A stretch of DNA of 64,000 nt from Butyrivibrio sp. INlla21 (GTDB taxonomy: Bacteria; Bacillota; Clostridia; Lachnospirales; Lachnospiraceae), in the NCBI RefSeq assembly GCF_900116875.1, contig NZ_FPCC01000003.1, positions 124,001 through 188,000 of the forward strand, written 5' to 3'. The notes under the pieces are model-generated. The model made no database searches, had not been told where the DNA came from, and worked only from the letters and a program-made list of their open reading frames with translations. A program made the position numbers and the translations under genes. The first letter of the stretch is position 1. Each line of letters begins with the position of its first letter. This document shows, in pieces, positions 35,352 to 44,716 of the stretch.

Positions 35352-36236
35352 TTATTCCTTTACCGCTCCGAGAGTTACTCCCGAAATGAAGTACTTCTGA
35401 AGGAAAGGATATATACAAATGATCGGAACCGTTGAGAACATAACAATTGCACATTTGATCGCTTCGTTAAGTCCCGGAGTTGTAAATCCCTCCTGCGTCG
35501 CAACCTCAACAGCATTTATATTTTTCAGAATGTTATATAAAAGAAGCTGCAAAGGATACAGTTCTTTGTTCTTAATGTACATAAGTGCATCAGAGTATCC
35601 GTTCCATCTTCCTACCGCATAGAATAATGCAAGCGTTGCCATAACAGGCTTGGAAAGAGGAATATAGATGCTGACAAGTATCCTTATAAAGCTTGCCCCG
35701 TCTATCTGCGCCGACTCCCTGAGAGACTCCGGTATTCCGTAAAAGAAACTTCTCATGATGATGACGTTATAAACGCTCATACAGCTGGGAATAATAAGCG
35801 CCCAAGGAGTATCTATCATTCCGATCCTAAAAAGAAGAAGGTAATTCGGAATAATACCTGCGTTAAAAAACATTGTGATGGTGACAAAAATGTTTATGAA
35901 CTTTCTGCCCTTAAGTCCCTCAAAGATAAGAGGATAAGCGCACAACATCGTCATTGTAAGAGAAAGGATCGTACATCCGACTGTCAAAAACGCTGTCCAC
36001 GCAAAAGACTTTATATATTTTGCATCCTTTAAAACATGCATATATGCATCAAAGTTTAAGCCTTTCGGCAATAAATAAACTTCTCTTCTGATAAGATAGT
36101 CAGTTCCCGAAACGGATTTAGCCAAAAGATTTATCATCGGGATGATACACATCAGAGAAATGATAAGGCAAATCAAAATAAATATCGCATCCCCAATCCT
36201 ACTTCCGGTGGAATGCACCGCTCTACTTTCTTCCAT
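35352..36236 (-). CDS. Carbohydrate ABC importer 2, permease (LplC-like)
   Basis: 294 residues, six membrane helices, EAA loop RESAQIDGASFIRILVSIYI (Ser in place of the first Ala of E-A-A) and ending KYFISGVTLGAVKE. Paralogue of the protein at 30592-31464. Start 36236 with AGGAGG upstream, 12 bases after the first permease. Confidence 0.92.
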   Translation of the reverse strand: MEESRAVHSTGSRIGDAIFILICLIISLMCIIPMINLLAKSVSGTDYLIRREVYLLPKGLNFDAYMHVLKDAKYIKSFAWTAFLTVGCTILSLTMTMLCAYPLIFEGLKGRKFINIFVTITMFFNAGIIPNYLLLFRIGMIDTPWALIIPSCMSVYNVIIMRSFFYGIPESLRESAQIDGASFIRILVSIYIPLSKPVMATLALFYAVGRWNGYSDALMYIKNKELYPLQLLLYNILKNINAVEVATQEGFTTPGLNEAIKCAIVMFSTVPIICIYPFLQKYFISGVTLGAVKE

Positions 36237-36248
36237 TACATTAACCTC

Positions 36249-37196
36249 CTACCAGATTCCGCGTTCGCCAAATTTTCTGGATAACCAGTTGGCGCCTAAC
36301 AAGAAGAATACATTTACTACAGATTGGAATAAGCCAACCGCGGCGGTAAGAGAAAACTGCGAGCCTTTAATACCTGCCTTATAAACATACGTAGCAATTA
36401 CTTCAGCTTTTTCAAGCACAGTGGGATTGGCAAGTGCAAAAGGTCTGTCAAATCCTGAACCTATGATATTTCCAAGTGCCATGATCAGAAGAACGATTAT
36501 AGTTGATCTGATTCCGGGAAGTGTTATATGCCACATCTTTTGAAATCTTGAAGCGCCGTCCACGCTCGCCGCTTCATAAAGATCGGGCGAGATTCCTGCG
36601 ATCGCTGCAAGATATATGATCGAATTCCAGCCAAAGCTCTGCCAGATTCCAAGTCCTATATAAGTTCTCACCCAATTTCCGGGTTCACCAAGGAAATTTA
36701 CGGAAGTTCCGCCAAGCTTTTCGATGAATATATTTACAAGTCCGGTTGAAGGAGCAAAAAGCTGCAGCGCCAATCCATAGATAACAACCCATGAAAGAAA
36801 GTGAGGCATGTAAGTGATCGTCTGCACAACCTTTTTAAATCGCTTAACTCTAAGCTCGTTTAATATAAGAGCAAATATTATCGGAACCGGGAAACCTACG
36901 ATCAGATCTTTAAGATTAAGAACAATGGTATTTTTAAGCGCTATCATAAAGTCTTTTGACTTGAAAGCTTTTATAAAAAACTCCATACCGTTGTTCTTGG
37001 CCCATGCCATCTTATGAACGGGCAAGACAATACTGTATTTTTTGAATGCGATAAGTATGTACCACATGGGAATATACTTGAATATCAAAAGATATATCAA
37101 AGGTAATGCCAATAAAAGATACAGCTGATAATATCTCTTGAAGTAGACTTTGTCGAACTTTACTTTTGGTGCTTTAAAAGCTTTATCTCTAGCCAC
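36249..37196 (-). CDS. Carbohydrate ABC importer 2, permease (LplB-like)
   Basis: 315 residues, six membrane helices, N-terminal LPLIYLLIFKYIPMWYILIA, EAA loop YEAASVDGASRFQKMWHITL. Starts with GTG at 37196, preceded by GGAGAAAG. First gene of importer 2, divergent from regulator 2. Confidence 0.92.
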   Translation of the reverse strand: MARDKAFKAPKVKFDKVYFKRYYQLYLLLALPLIYLLIFKYIPMWYILIAFKKYSIVLPVHKMAWAKNNGMEFFIKAFKSKDFMIALKNTIVLNLKDLIVGFPVPIIFALILNELRVKRFKKVVQTITYMPHFLSWVVIYGLALQLFAPSTGLVNIFIEKLGGTSVNFLGEPGNWVRTYIGLGIWQSFGWNSIIYLAAIAGISPDLYEAASVDGASRFQKMWHITLPGIRSTIIVLLIMALGNIIGSGFDRPFALANPTVLEKAEVIATYVYKAGIKGSQFSLTAAVGLFQSVVNVFFLLGANWLSRKFGERGIW

Positions 37197-37381
37197 TTTC
37201 TTTCTCCTTCAAGTTTTCTGATAAGCTCACTTTATCACTTAAGTATAGATTTCTCCTTTACAGATATGATTAAAATATTGCAAAATGCGACCATGTATAT
37301 TTTGGAATAATACCTATTTTCGGCGTTTTATGCATGTTGCAACAAAAAACATATAAAATTCTGTACAATACTTATATCAGT

Positions 37382-37427
37382 TTGCGCAATTTTTATGATT
37401 GTGGTATAAACGTAATCACGATATAAT
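37382..37427 (+). promoter_or_regulatory. Promoter/operator of araC-type regulator 2
   Basis: TTGCGCAA (37382-37389), -35 TTGTGG (37399-37404), 17 bases containing ACGTAATCACG, TATAAT (37422-37427). It matches the promoter of regulator 1 block for block. Confidence 0.6.
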
Positions 37428-37458
37428 ACTTTCAAAGTCATATTAAAGGAAAGAAATT

Positions 37459-38334
37459 ATGAACGAAAAAGGAAGAAAACTTTATCAGGCTATGGGTTCC
37501 GACCTTGTATGCGAAGTAAAGACCATTACCGATCCTCTCGACGAGACTGATGACATGCATAATCACACCTGCCACGAGATACTGATCATTAAAAAAGGTC
37601 GCCTTAGTCTTTTTACGGATAATTCCGGTATCGAAATGGAACGCGGTGATGTCGCACTGGTCCCAAAGTACAGATTCCACAGAGGAAAGCTTTCGACTCC
37701 CGGTATCTACGATAGAATTGTAATAAACGTAAGTGAAAATATAATAGACGATGCTTCAACATCAGAATATAGCCTAAACAACTGTTTTAAGCCATATAAC
37801 GACAAGAAGATTCACTCTTTTCATCTGGAGGAGGAAGAACTCGAAGAGATAGATCTGTTAAGCAGAAAGCTTCAGGATAATCTTTTTAATAACTCTCCCG
37901 AATCCGTGATCCTCGCCATGTCTTATCTTAAGATCATCATGGTTATGCTAAACAAAAAATATAAACATAACGATATAACCATTTCACAAGATAAGATGCC
38001 CGACATCGTAAAAAGAACATTTAATTACATAGACAAGCATCTTACAGACGATATCTCACTTAAGATCTTGGAAAAAGAAATCCACAGTAACGGAACATAT
38101 ATATCAAGATGCGTAAAAAAAATATCGGGACTTTCAATTTCCCAATATGTCATCGCAAAAAGAATAGCACTTGCATGCAAGCATTTGCGAGAAGGAAGCA
38201 CAGCCTATGAAGCTTGCTTCAAATCAGGCTTCAACAACTACTCCAATTTTTCAAGAACATTTACCAAACAAGTTGGTGTATCACCTAAGCAATACCAATT
38301 AGAATACCGCAAAGGTATAATAGCTAATATATAG
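37459..38334 (+). CDS. AraC-family transcriptional regulator 2
   Basis: 291 residues, aligning without gaps to regulator 1, roughly two thirds identical by eye and much more in the helix-turn-helix part (TYISRCVKKISGLSISQYVI, GFNNYSNFSRTFTKQVGVSP). The sensor domain has MHNHTCHEILIIKKGRLSLF. Divergent from importer 2. The stop codon lies inside the left arm of the palindromic element at 38331. Confidence 0.92.
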   Translation: MNEKGRKLYQAMGSDLVCEVKTITDPLDETDDMHNHTCHEILIIKKGRLSLFTDNSGIEMERGDVALVPKYRFHRGKLSTPGIYDRIVINVSENIIDDASTSEYSLNNCFKPYNDKKIHSFHLEEEELEEIDLLSRKLQDNLFNNSPESVILAMSYLKIIMVMLNKKYKHNDITISQDKMPDIVKRTFNYIDKHLTDDISLKILEKEIHSNGTYISRCVKKISGLSISQYVIAKRIALACKHLREGSTAYEACFKSGFNNYSNFSRTFTKQVGVSPKQYQLEYRKGIIANI

Positions 38335-38502
38335 ACAATTCACCCGCAAATGCGCTGTTCTCGCACGAGCAGTGATTTACAAAATAAAAAAACAGGAAAA
38401 TGTCGAATTCCATGAGTAACACGAAATGAGACATTTTCCTGTTTTTGAATTTTAGTAAATCTATGCGAGACAGAAAACAAGCATTCGCGGGTGAATGTCT
38501 AT
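38331..38502. repeat. Nested palindromic element with three pairs of inverted arms
   Basis: Outer arms 38331-38353 and 38481-38502 (ATAGACA(A)TTCACCCGC(A/G)AATGC, one mismatch and one indel). Middle arms 38356-38365 and 38464-38472 (TGTTCTCGCA with one indel). Inner perfect 17-base arms 38388-38404 and 38430-38446 with flanking A and T runs. The inner part works as a bidirectional terminator for the convergent regulator 2 and trpB; the outer arms are not needed for that and could be MITE-like ends or a large RNA fold. Confidence 0.75.
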
Positions 38503-38505
38503 ATA

Positions 38506-39885
38506 TTATCCATTAACCTTTGGAAGTGTTGCAAAGCTCTTTGCAAGCTCCTCATCTGAAGGAATATAATCTGTCATCTCGCCGTCGTTGAATTTCTGAT
38601 ATGCAACCATATCGAAATATCCTGTTCCCGTAAGGCCAAAGAGAATTGTCTTCTCCTCTCCGGTCTCCTTGCACTTAAGAGCTTCATCGATCGCTGCTCT
38701 GATAGCGTGGCTTGATTCGGGTGCGGGAAGAATACCCTCAACTCTTGCAAACTGCTGAGCTGCTTCGAATACAGATGTCTGCTCAACAGAAATAGCCTCC
38801 ATATAACCATCGTGATAGAGCTGTGAAAGGATCGGGCTCATGCCGTGATATCTAAGTCCGCCTGCATGGTTCGCAGAAGGAATGAAGTTACTTCCGAGTG
38901 TGTACATCTTGGCAAGAGGACATACCATTCCGGTGTCGCAGAAGTCGTATGCAAACTTACCTCTTGTAAAGCTCGGGCAGCTTGCGGGCTCAACAGCGAC
39001 AATTCTGTAATCCTTCTCTCCTCTGAGCTTCTCGCCCATGAAAGGAGAAATAAGTCCGCCGAGGTTTGATCCGCCACCTGCACATCCTATGATGACATCA
39101 GGTGTGATGTTGTACTTATCAAGTGCGGCCTTAGCCTCAAGACCGATAACTGTCTGATGAAGAAGTACCTGGTTAAGAACCGAACCAAGAACATATCTGT
39201 AGCCCTCTGTCTTGGTTGCAACTTCTACAGCCTCTGAGATAGCACATCCGAGTGAACCTGTTGTTCCGGGATGCTCGGCGTTGATCTTACGTCCGATCTC
39301 AGTATCCATTGAAGGTGAAGGCGTTACGCTTGCACCGTATGTACGCATAACCTCTCTTCTGAAAGGCTTCTGCTCATATGAAACCTTAACCATGTATACT
39401 TTACAATCAATTCCAAGATATGCAGATGCCATTGAAAGAGCTGTTCCCCACTGACCTGCACCGGTCTCTGTGGTAACGCCCTTAAGCCCCTGCTTCTTGG
39501 CGTAATATGCCTGAACAATAGCGGAGTTAAGCTTGTGGCTTCCGCTTGTGTTGTTACCTTCAAATTTGTAATAGATCTTGGCAGGTGTTCCGAGTGCCTT
39601 CTCAAGACAGTACGCTCTTACCAAAGGTGAAGGTCTGTACATCTTGTAGAAGTCCTGAACTTCCTGAGGAATATCAATATAAGGAGTTGTATCGTCAAGT
39701 TCCTGCTTAATAAGCTCATCGCAAAATACGGGACGAAGATCTTCAAAGCCCATAGGCTCAAGTGTTCCCGGATTAAGAAGCGGAGCAGGCTTATTTTTCA
39801 TATCAGCCCTTACGTTGTACCACTGCTTGGGAATCTCGTCCTCACTTAAATAAATTTTATAAGGTATCTTATTATTTTCACTCAT
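38506..39885 (-). CDS. trpB: TrpB2-type tryptophan synthase beta chain-like PLP enzyme
   Basis: 459 residues, longer than the standard TrpB (about 400) and matching the TrpB2 group. PLP lysine in NNTSGSHKLNSAIVQAYYAK; glycine-rich phosphate loop CAGGGSNLGGL; substrate loop ETGAGQWGTALS. TrpB2 enzymes convert indole and serine to tryptophan, often without a TrpA partner; no trpA is nearby here, which fits. Preceded by GGGGGCAT-type spacing and a clear TTGACA promoter. Single gene at the end of the minus-strand block. Confidence 0.92.
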   Translation of the reverse strand: MSENNKIPYKIYLSEDEIPKQWYNVRADMKNKPAPLLNPGTLEPMGFEDLRPVFCDELIKQELDDTTPYIDIPQEVQDFYKMYRPSPLVRAYCLEKALGTPAKIYYKFEGNNTSGSHKLNSAIVQAYYAKKQGLKGVTTETGAGQWGTALSMASAYLGIDCKVYMVKVSYEQKPFRREVMRTYGASVTPSPSMDTEIGRKINAEHPGTTGSLGCAISEAVEVATKTEGYRYVLGSVLNQVLLHQTVIGLEAKAALDKYNITPDVIIGCAGGGSNLGGLISPFMGEKLRGEKDYRIVAVEPASCPSFTRGKFAYDFCDTGMVCPLAKMYTLGSNFIPSANHAGGLRYHGMSPILSQLYHDGYMEAISVEQTSVFEAAQQFARVEGILPAPESSHAIRAAIDEALKCKETGEEKTILFGLTGTGYFDMVAYQKFNDGEMTDYIPSDEELAKSFATLPKVNG

Positions 39886-39920
39886 GGAATAATGCCCCCT
39901 GAATTTTCACAATTTAATTC

Positions 39921-39950
39921 ATTAAAGCACAAAAACGCGTGCTCTGTCAA
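39921..39950 (-). promoter_or_regulatory. Putative trpB promoter
   Basis: Perfect TTGACA (39945-39950) overlapping the PHP gene's stop codon, 18-base spacer, TTTAAT (39921-39926). The spacer holds AGCAC...GTGCT, which may act as a weak terminator or operator. Confidence 0.55.
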
Positions 39951-40798
39951 CCTCTCGCAGCCTTAAGCGCATCAAGTAAATCCTCAGGAATAAACAGCTT
40001 TCCCATGCCGCTTCCCAAATCGATCTTCGGTTTATTTTTACCATGGAAATCGGAGCCGCCGCTTATAAGAAGATCATACTTCTTCGCAAGGTCTTTTATC
40101 TGTCTCTCATCTCGTGAATCATACGTTGAATAAATGGCTTCTATTCCGATAAGTCCCGCATCCTTAAGCCTTGAAACAAGCGCTTCAAGCTTCTCATCAC
40201 TAAGATGATACAAAATAGGATGTGCAAGAACCGGAACACCACCCGCATCAAGAATGTATCTTACGCCTGTTTCGGGATCTATCCTGTTCGGAGGAACAAA
40301 GCAGGGCTTACCCTCTCCGATATATCTGTCAAAGGCCTCCTGCCAGCTTCCGACATAGCCTTTATCCAAAAGATATTTCGCAAAATGAGCTCTTGTTATA
40401 ACAGCTCCGGGGAATTCTTTTTGAACGTCTTCATAGGTAAAATCAAAGCCTGCGATATTATGAAGATTCGCTGCGATCTCGACATTTCTTCTTTCGCGCA
40501 CATCATGAAGCTCTTTTAACCTATTAAGAAAAGTCTCATCGTGATGATTGATATAGAGACCGACGATATGACAATCCTTGCCCTCATTTACGGTTGAGAC
40601 TTCAACGCCCGGAATAACCTCAAGTCCGGGGCAATGCTTTTCCGCATAGCTTATAGCTTCATCAAGTCCCTTGACCGTATCGTGGTCTGTAAGTGCGATC
40701 GCCGCCAAGTCTTTTTTATATGCATAATCCATTAGTTCCTTAACGGTAAAAGTTCCGTCGGAATTATTCGAATGTGTGTGTAGATCAATTGCTCTCAT
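39947..40798 (-). CDS. PHP-domain phosphoesterase (RNase AM/TrpH-like)
   Basis: 283 residues. The four PHP metal motifs are present: IDLHTHSNNSDGTF, LTDHDTV, LAHPILYHL and SGGSDFHG. The Escherichia coli relative (YciV, RNase AM) is a 5'-3' exonuclease on short RNAs and 3',5'-bisphosphates. The ATG directly abuts the stop codon of the HAD phosphatase gene, so the two are translationally coupled. Confidence 0.87.
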   Translation of the reverse strand: MRAIDLHTHSNNSDGTFTVKELMDYAYKKDLAAIALTDHDTVKGLDEAISYAEKHCPGLEVIPGVEVSTVNEGKDCHIVGLYINHHDETFLNRLKELHDVRERRNVEIAANLHNIAGFDFTYEDVQKEFPGAVITRAHFAKYLLDKGYVGSWQEAFDRYIGEGKPCFVPPNRIDPETGVRYILDAGGVPVLAHPILYHLSDEKLEALVSRLKDAGLIGIEAIYSTYDSRDERQIKDLAKKYDLLISGGSDFHGKNKPKIDLGSGMGKLFIPEDLLDALKAARG

Positions 40799-41617
40799 TT
40801 ATATCGCTCCCAGTATATACTCCGCCAGTCCGTCGTGGTCGTTGTCTTCCTTGGTGATTACATCCGCACATGCCTTCACGTTATCCTTACCGTTTATCAT
40901 TGCGATTCCGCAGCCCGCAGCCTGCAACATCGAAATATCATTTTCTTCATCGCCCGCAGCATACGTATTCTCAATCGGGATTTCCAGATAATCAGAAAGG
41001 CGTTTTACAACACTTCCTTTTCCTGCTTCAGCAGGGAAGATTTCCAGATAATACGGATTGGAATAAAGAGTCGTGAGCACATCACCCGTCATCTTATGAA
41101 GAGCCTCTCTGAAACGCTCCTGTTTGTCATGGTCGTGAAGCTCAACCGATAAGAGCTTTGACGGAGGCGTCTTTACTTCTTTTAAGATATCATCAGTAAT
41201 AATGAGAGGAGTCTTTATAACTCTTCTGTAGTATTTCATGCACTCGCCGTCATTTAATGAAACAAGGTGAGTCTCCGTGTAAGCGTGGATATGAACATCA
41301 TATTTTTTTGCCAGATCAAAGATAGGACGGATAAGTTCAAGCGGAACACCTACCTTGTAGACGTATTCACCCTTGTCGACATCAAAGATCTCCGTTCCGT
41401 CGCTGCCACATAAAAAAGAGCCCTTAAAATTCAGCCCCAGGTCGGAAGCGACAGCTTTAGCGCTGTCAATCGCCCGCCCGGTATTAATGCAGAAATGATT
41501 TCCCGCATCCGTGAATTTTTTAAGGGCTTCCATGGTCTTTTCTGAGACCTGCTTACTACTCGTAAGCAAAGTCCCATCAAGATCAAAGAAAAATATTTTT
41601 TTAGCGGATATACTCAT
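40799..41617 (-). CDS. Cof-type HAD phosphatase
   Basis: 272 residues. HAD motif I IFFFDLDGTLLTSSKQ, motif III around KGSVVKRL (Lys), and motif IV AAGDEENDISML; the large C2B cap of Cof/YbiV-type sugar-phosphate and FMN phosphatases lies between. Substrate not predictable. It abuts the PHP gene and starts 18 bases after the small acidic protein. Confidence 0.9.
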   Translation of the reverse strand: MSISAKKIFFFDLDGTLLTSSKQVSEKTMEALKKFTDAGNHFCINTGRAIDSAKAVASDLGLNFKGSFLCGSDGTEIFDVDKGEYVYKVGVPLELIRPIFDLAKKYDVHIHAYTETHLVSLNDGECMKYYRRVIKTPLIITDDILKEVKTPPSKLLSVELHDHDKQERFREALHKMTGDVLTTLYSNPYYLEIFPAEAGKGSVVKRLSDYLEIPIENTYAAGDEENDISMLQAAGCGIAMINGKDNVKACADVITKEDNDHDGLAEYILGAI

Positions 41618-41635
41618 ATTAAAAAACTCCGATCA

Positions 41636-41890
41636 TCAAGCCTCTACAATGAGATATCTGCCATCTCCTATGTCAAAAACCTCATCTGCATCAAGCACGT
41701 TGTCATCTTCCACGTCAACGCCTGTCTCTTCGAAGTATTCCATAACTTCATCGGGGCCGTCAACAACAACCGCCATGGAATCCTCCAGAAAAGCCTCAGC
41801 CTCTTCCATGTTCTCTGCTACATTTTCAGGAAAAAGCTGTCCCTGATTCTCAAGAAAACATTTCAAAACCGCTTCATCATACTCGTGCAT
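41636..41890 (-). CDS. Small acidic protein of unknown function
   Basis: 84 residues, strongly acidic (net charge about -25 by eye), no Cys pair, no membrane segment. Opens MHEYDEAVLKCFLENQGQLF and ends DIGDGRYLIVEA. The mid-part DGPDEVMEYFEETGVDVEDD suggests a compact helix-strand fold. It sits 13 bases after maf and 18 before the HAD gene, so it is part of the same operon. I do not recognise the family. Confidence 0.6.
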   Translation of the reverse strand: MHEYDEAVLKCFLENQGQLFPENVAENMEEAEAFLEDSMAVVVDGPDEVMEYFEETGVDVEDDNVLDADEVFDIGDGRYLIVEA

Positions 41891-41903
41891 ACAAAACCTC
41901 CAC

Positions 41904-42488
41904 TTATAACAAACTTCTTTTTTTCATTTCCCGGTAAAGCCTTGCTATAGGAAGCCCGACAACATTAAAGTAATCTCCTCTGATTCCGTTAATAAACTTT
42001 CCGAACTGTCCCTGGACGCCGTAAGCACCTGCTTTGTCGTCTGCTTCTCCCGTTTCGAGATAAGCAGCGATCTCTTCATCGGTCATTGATGTCACATATA
42101 CGATAGTCTCTTCGGAAAACGTAAAGTGCTCTACTTTCCCGTCTTTTTGATAAAAAACGGTCACCCCTGTATAGACCGTGTGCTCGTTGCCTTGCATGGA
42201 AGATATCATTTTCCTTGCATCTTCTCTGTCCTTAGGCTTACCAAGTATCTTATAATTATATGATACGACTGTGTCGGCGCCTATTACAACAGGCTTTGCT
42301 CCATCTTCGGTAAAAATTTTGTGAAAAATTTCTGAAGCTTTCTTGAAAGACAATTCCTCGACAACTTCAAACGGTCTGACCTTTGTCGTGGACTCATCTC
42401 CCACAGCCGGTATAATCTCAAATTCTTTTATTAGTTTTGAAAGGAGCTCCTTTCTTCGGGGAGAACCCGATGCCAAAATATAACGCAT
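41904..42488 (-). CDS. maf: Maf-like nucleotide pyrophosphatase
   Basis: 194 residues. N-terminal ILASGSPRRKELLSKL is the classical Maf signature; VIGADTVVSYNYKILGKPKD and the DKAGAYGVQGQFGKFI segment complete the active site. Maf enzymes hydrolyse dTTP/UTP and modified nucleotides as housecleaning, and are linked to septum formation. It lies between polyphosphate kinase and the acidic protein. Confidence 0.93.
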   Translation of the reverse strand: MRYILASGSPRRKELLSKLIKEFEIIPAVGDESTTKVRPFEVVEELSFKKASEIFHKIFTEDGAKPVVIGADTVVSYNYKILGKPKDREDARKMISSMQGNEHTVYTGVTVFYQKDGKVEHFTFSEETIVYVTSMTDEEIAAYLETGEADDKAGAYGVQGQFGKFINGIRGDYFNVVGLPIARLYREMKKRSLL

Positions 42489-42528
42489 TACAAATAAATC
42501 CTCTTTCCTTTTTTGTTTATTATAACAT

Positions 42529-44700
42529 TCAAAATCTATTGTCCGGATTCATCTCAGGAACAAATACTCTTGAATTCTGTGTATTCAGCTCGCCGACAGC
42601 CTTCGAAGCCTCATCTCCGAAAATCTTCTGCGAGTTGATCTTTTTCGATCCTTCAGGCAAAACAGCCGACTGTTTAACGTACACTCCGTTCTCGTTCATT
42701 ACGTGTGCCTTCTCGGTATCCTTAAGCTCGGTATCAAGAATGTGCCACAGCTTAGCTTTGAGCTTATCGTTTTCAACAGGGAACATGATCTCTACACGGC
42801 GCTCCAAGTTACGAGGCATCCAGTCCGCACTGCTTGCATAGTACTCGGGACTTCCGCCGTTTTCAAAGTAAAAGATCCTGCTATGCTCAAGGAAGTTTCC
42901 GACAATGGATCTGACAGTTATGTTCTCCGAGATCTCCGGAATACCTGCCTTAAGGCAGCATATACCTCTTACGATAAGATCGATCTTAACGCCCGCGCAG
43001 CTTGCTCTGTAAAGCTCTGCGATAACCTCTTTGTGACAGATGGAATTCATCTTGGCGATGATCCTTGCAGGCTCACCTGAAAGAGCATGCTCTTCTTCTC
43101 TTTTAATAAGATCGATGATCCTGTCCTTAAGCCACAACGGAGCAAGTGATAGCTTGTTCCATGAAAGAGGCTCCGAATAACCCGAAAGCATATTAAACAC
43201 AGCGGTCGCATCTTCACCGTACGCAGGTGCGCAGGTAAAGAGTCCGACATCCGTATACTGCTTAGCCGTTGAATCATTGTAGTTACCCGTCGCAAGATGA
43301 ACGTATCTCTTGATACCGTCCTCCTCACGTCTTACTATGAGAGTGATCTTACAGTGAGTCTTAAGTCCCACTAGTCCGTAAATAACATGGCAGCCCGCTT
43401 TCTCAAGCATCTTGGCCCATACGATGTTATTTTCTTCATCAAATCTAGCCTTTAATTCAACAAGCACCGTAACCTGCTTGCCGTTATCTGCGGCCTTTGC
43501 AAGTGCGGCGATAATCGGAGAATTACCGCTTACTCTGTAAAGAGTCTGTTTGATCGCAAGGACATTGGGATCTACGGCCGCGTTCTCAACGAACTTGACG
43601 ACATTCTCAAAAGTCTCGTAAGGATGGTGCATAAGAATATCACCCTTACTTATAACCTCAAATATATCCTCGCCCTTGTCGAACTCGGGAACAGCCTGAG
43701 GTGCCTTGTAGCTGTGCTCTTTAAGCTCATCAAAACCTTCAAGCTTATAAACCTTCATAAGAAACGTAAGATCAAGAGGTCCGTTAACGGAGAATATCTC
43801 GCTGTCATCTACCTGAAGCTCTCTTGAAATAAACTTAAGCAGCTTTTTATCGATGCTCTTGTCCACTTCAAGTCTTATCGCTTGTCCCCACTGGCGACGC
43901 TTGATCTGCTTCTCGATCTCTTTTAAAAGATCCTCCGCCTCATCCTCATCTATCGAAAGATCGGCGTTTCTCTCAACTCTGTACGGCGCACTCGTAATTA
44001 CATCGTAGTTAAGATAAAGCTTATCTACATACGCCATGATAAGCTGCTCCAAAAGAACAACTCTTCTTATTGTTTCATCTTCAAATTCCTGCGGAAGCTC
44101 AATTACTCTCGGAAGAACATCCGGAACCTGAACCGTTGCGAAATCGACATCATCTTTTCCCTCTTTCTTTTTCAAAAGAGATCCGATATTGAGCGTCTTA
44201 TTTCTGATAAGCGGAAAAGGTCTAGATGAATCAACTGCCATCGGAGTAAGCACGGGATAAACAAACTCATCAAAATATCTGCTCAGATAATCCTTGTCCT
44301 TATCGGAAAGGTTCTTGGGATCACAGATATACAGCTCCTCTTTTCCAAGAAGCGGGATGAGCATGTCGTTGTAAATGTTGTACTGATGATCCACAAATCT
44401 GTGCAGATCTCTAAGTACAGCATCAAGCTGCTGTTTGGCAGTCATGCCCGCGATATCGAGCTTACTGTACTCGGCATTGATCATATCTTTGAGCGAAGCA
44501 ACTCTTACCATGAAAAACTCATCGAGATTGCTCGCAGATATGCTAAGGAACTTAAGTCTTTCAAAAAGCGGATTTGAAGCATCTTCCGCCTCGGAAAGAA
44601 CTCTCGAATTAAAGCTTATCCAGCTAAGTTCCCTGTTGATATAGAGCTTTGGATTTTCAAAATCAAATTCATTTAATTTTTTATGTCCGCCCTTTGCCAT
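42529..44700 (-). CDS. ppk: Polyphosphate kinase 1
   Basis: 723 residues, normal for PPK1. Domains: N-terminal NRELSWISFNSRVLSEAED, middle PHP-like head, and two C-terminal catalytic domains with the phospho-His segment YVHLATGNYNDSTAKQYTDV and EHSRIFYFENGG. Adds ATP gamma-phosphates to polyphosphate. Seventeen-base gap to ppx upstream, so synthesis and breakdown genes form one operon. Confidence 0.96.
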   Translation of the reverse strand: MAKGGHKKLNEFDFENPKLYINRELSWISFNSRVLSEAEDASNPLFERLKFLSISASNLDEFFMVRVASLKDMINAEYSKLDIAGMTAKQQLDAVLRDLHRFVDHQYNIYNDMLIPLLGKEELYICDPKNLSDKDKDYLSRYFDEFVYPVLTPMAVDSSRPFPLIRNKTLNIGSLLKKKEGKDDVDFATVQVPDVLPRVIELPQEFEDETIRRVVLLEQLIMAYVDKLYLNYDVITSAPYRVERNADLSIDEDEAEDLLKEIEKQIKRRQWGQAIRLEVDKSIDKKLLKFISRELQVDDSEIFSVNGPLDLTFLMKVYKLEGFDELKEHSYKAPQAVPEFDKGEDIFEVISKGDILMHHPYETFENVVKFVENAAVDPNVLAIKQTLYRVSGNSPIIAALAKAADNGKQVTVLVELKARFDEENNIVWAKMLEKAGCHVIYGLVGLKTHCKITLIVRREEDGIKRYVHLATGNYNDSTAKQYTDVGLFTCAPAYGEDATAVFNMLSGYSEPLSWNKLSLAPLWLKDRIIDLIKREEEHALSGEPARIIAKMNSICHKEVIAELYRASCAGVKIDLIVRGICCLKAGIPEISENITVRSIVGNFLEHSRIFYFENGGSPEYYASSADWMPRNLERRVEIMFPVENDKLKAKLWHILDTELKDTEKAHVMNENGVYVKQSAVLPEGSKKINSQKIFGDEASKAVGELNTQNSRVFVPEMNPDNRF

Positions 44701-44716
44701 AGATTCCCTCTCATAT

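Noticed and set aside
28892..37196. Missing ATPase gene as a sign of broken ABC importers
   Set aside because: Importers of this LplABC type normally lack their own ATPase and share an MsmX-like one encoded elsewhere.
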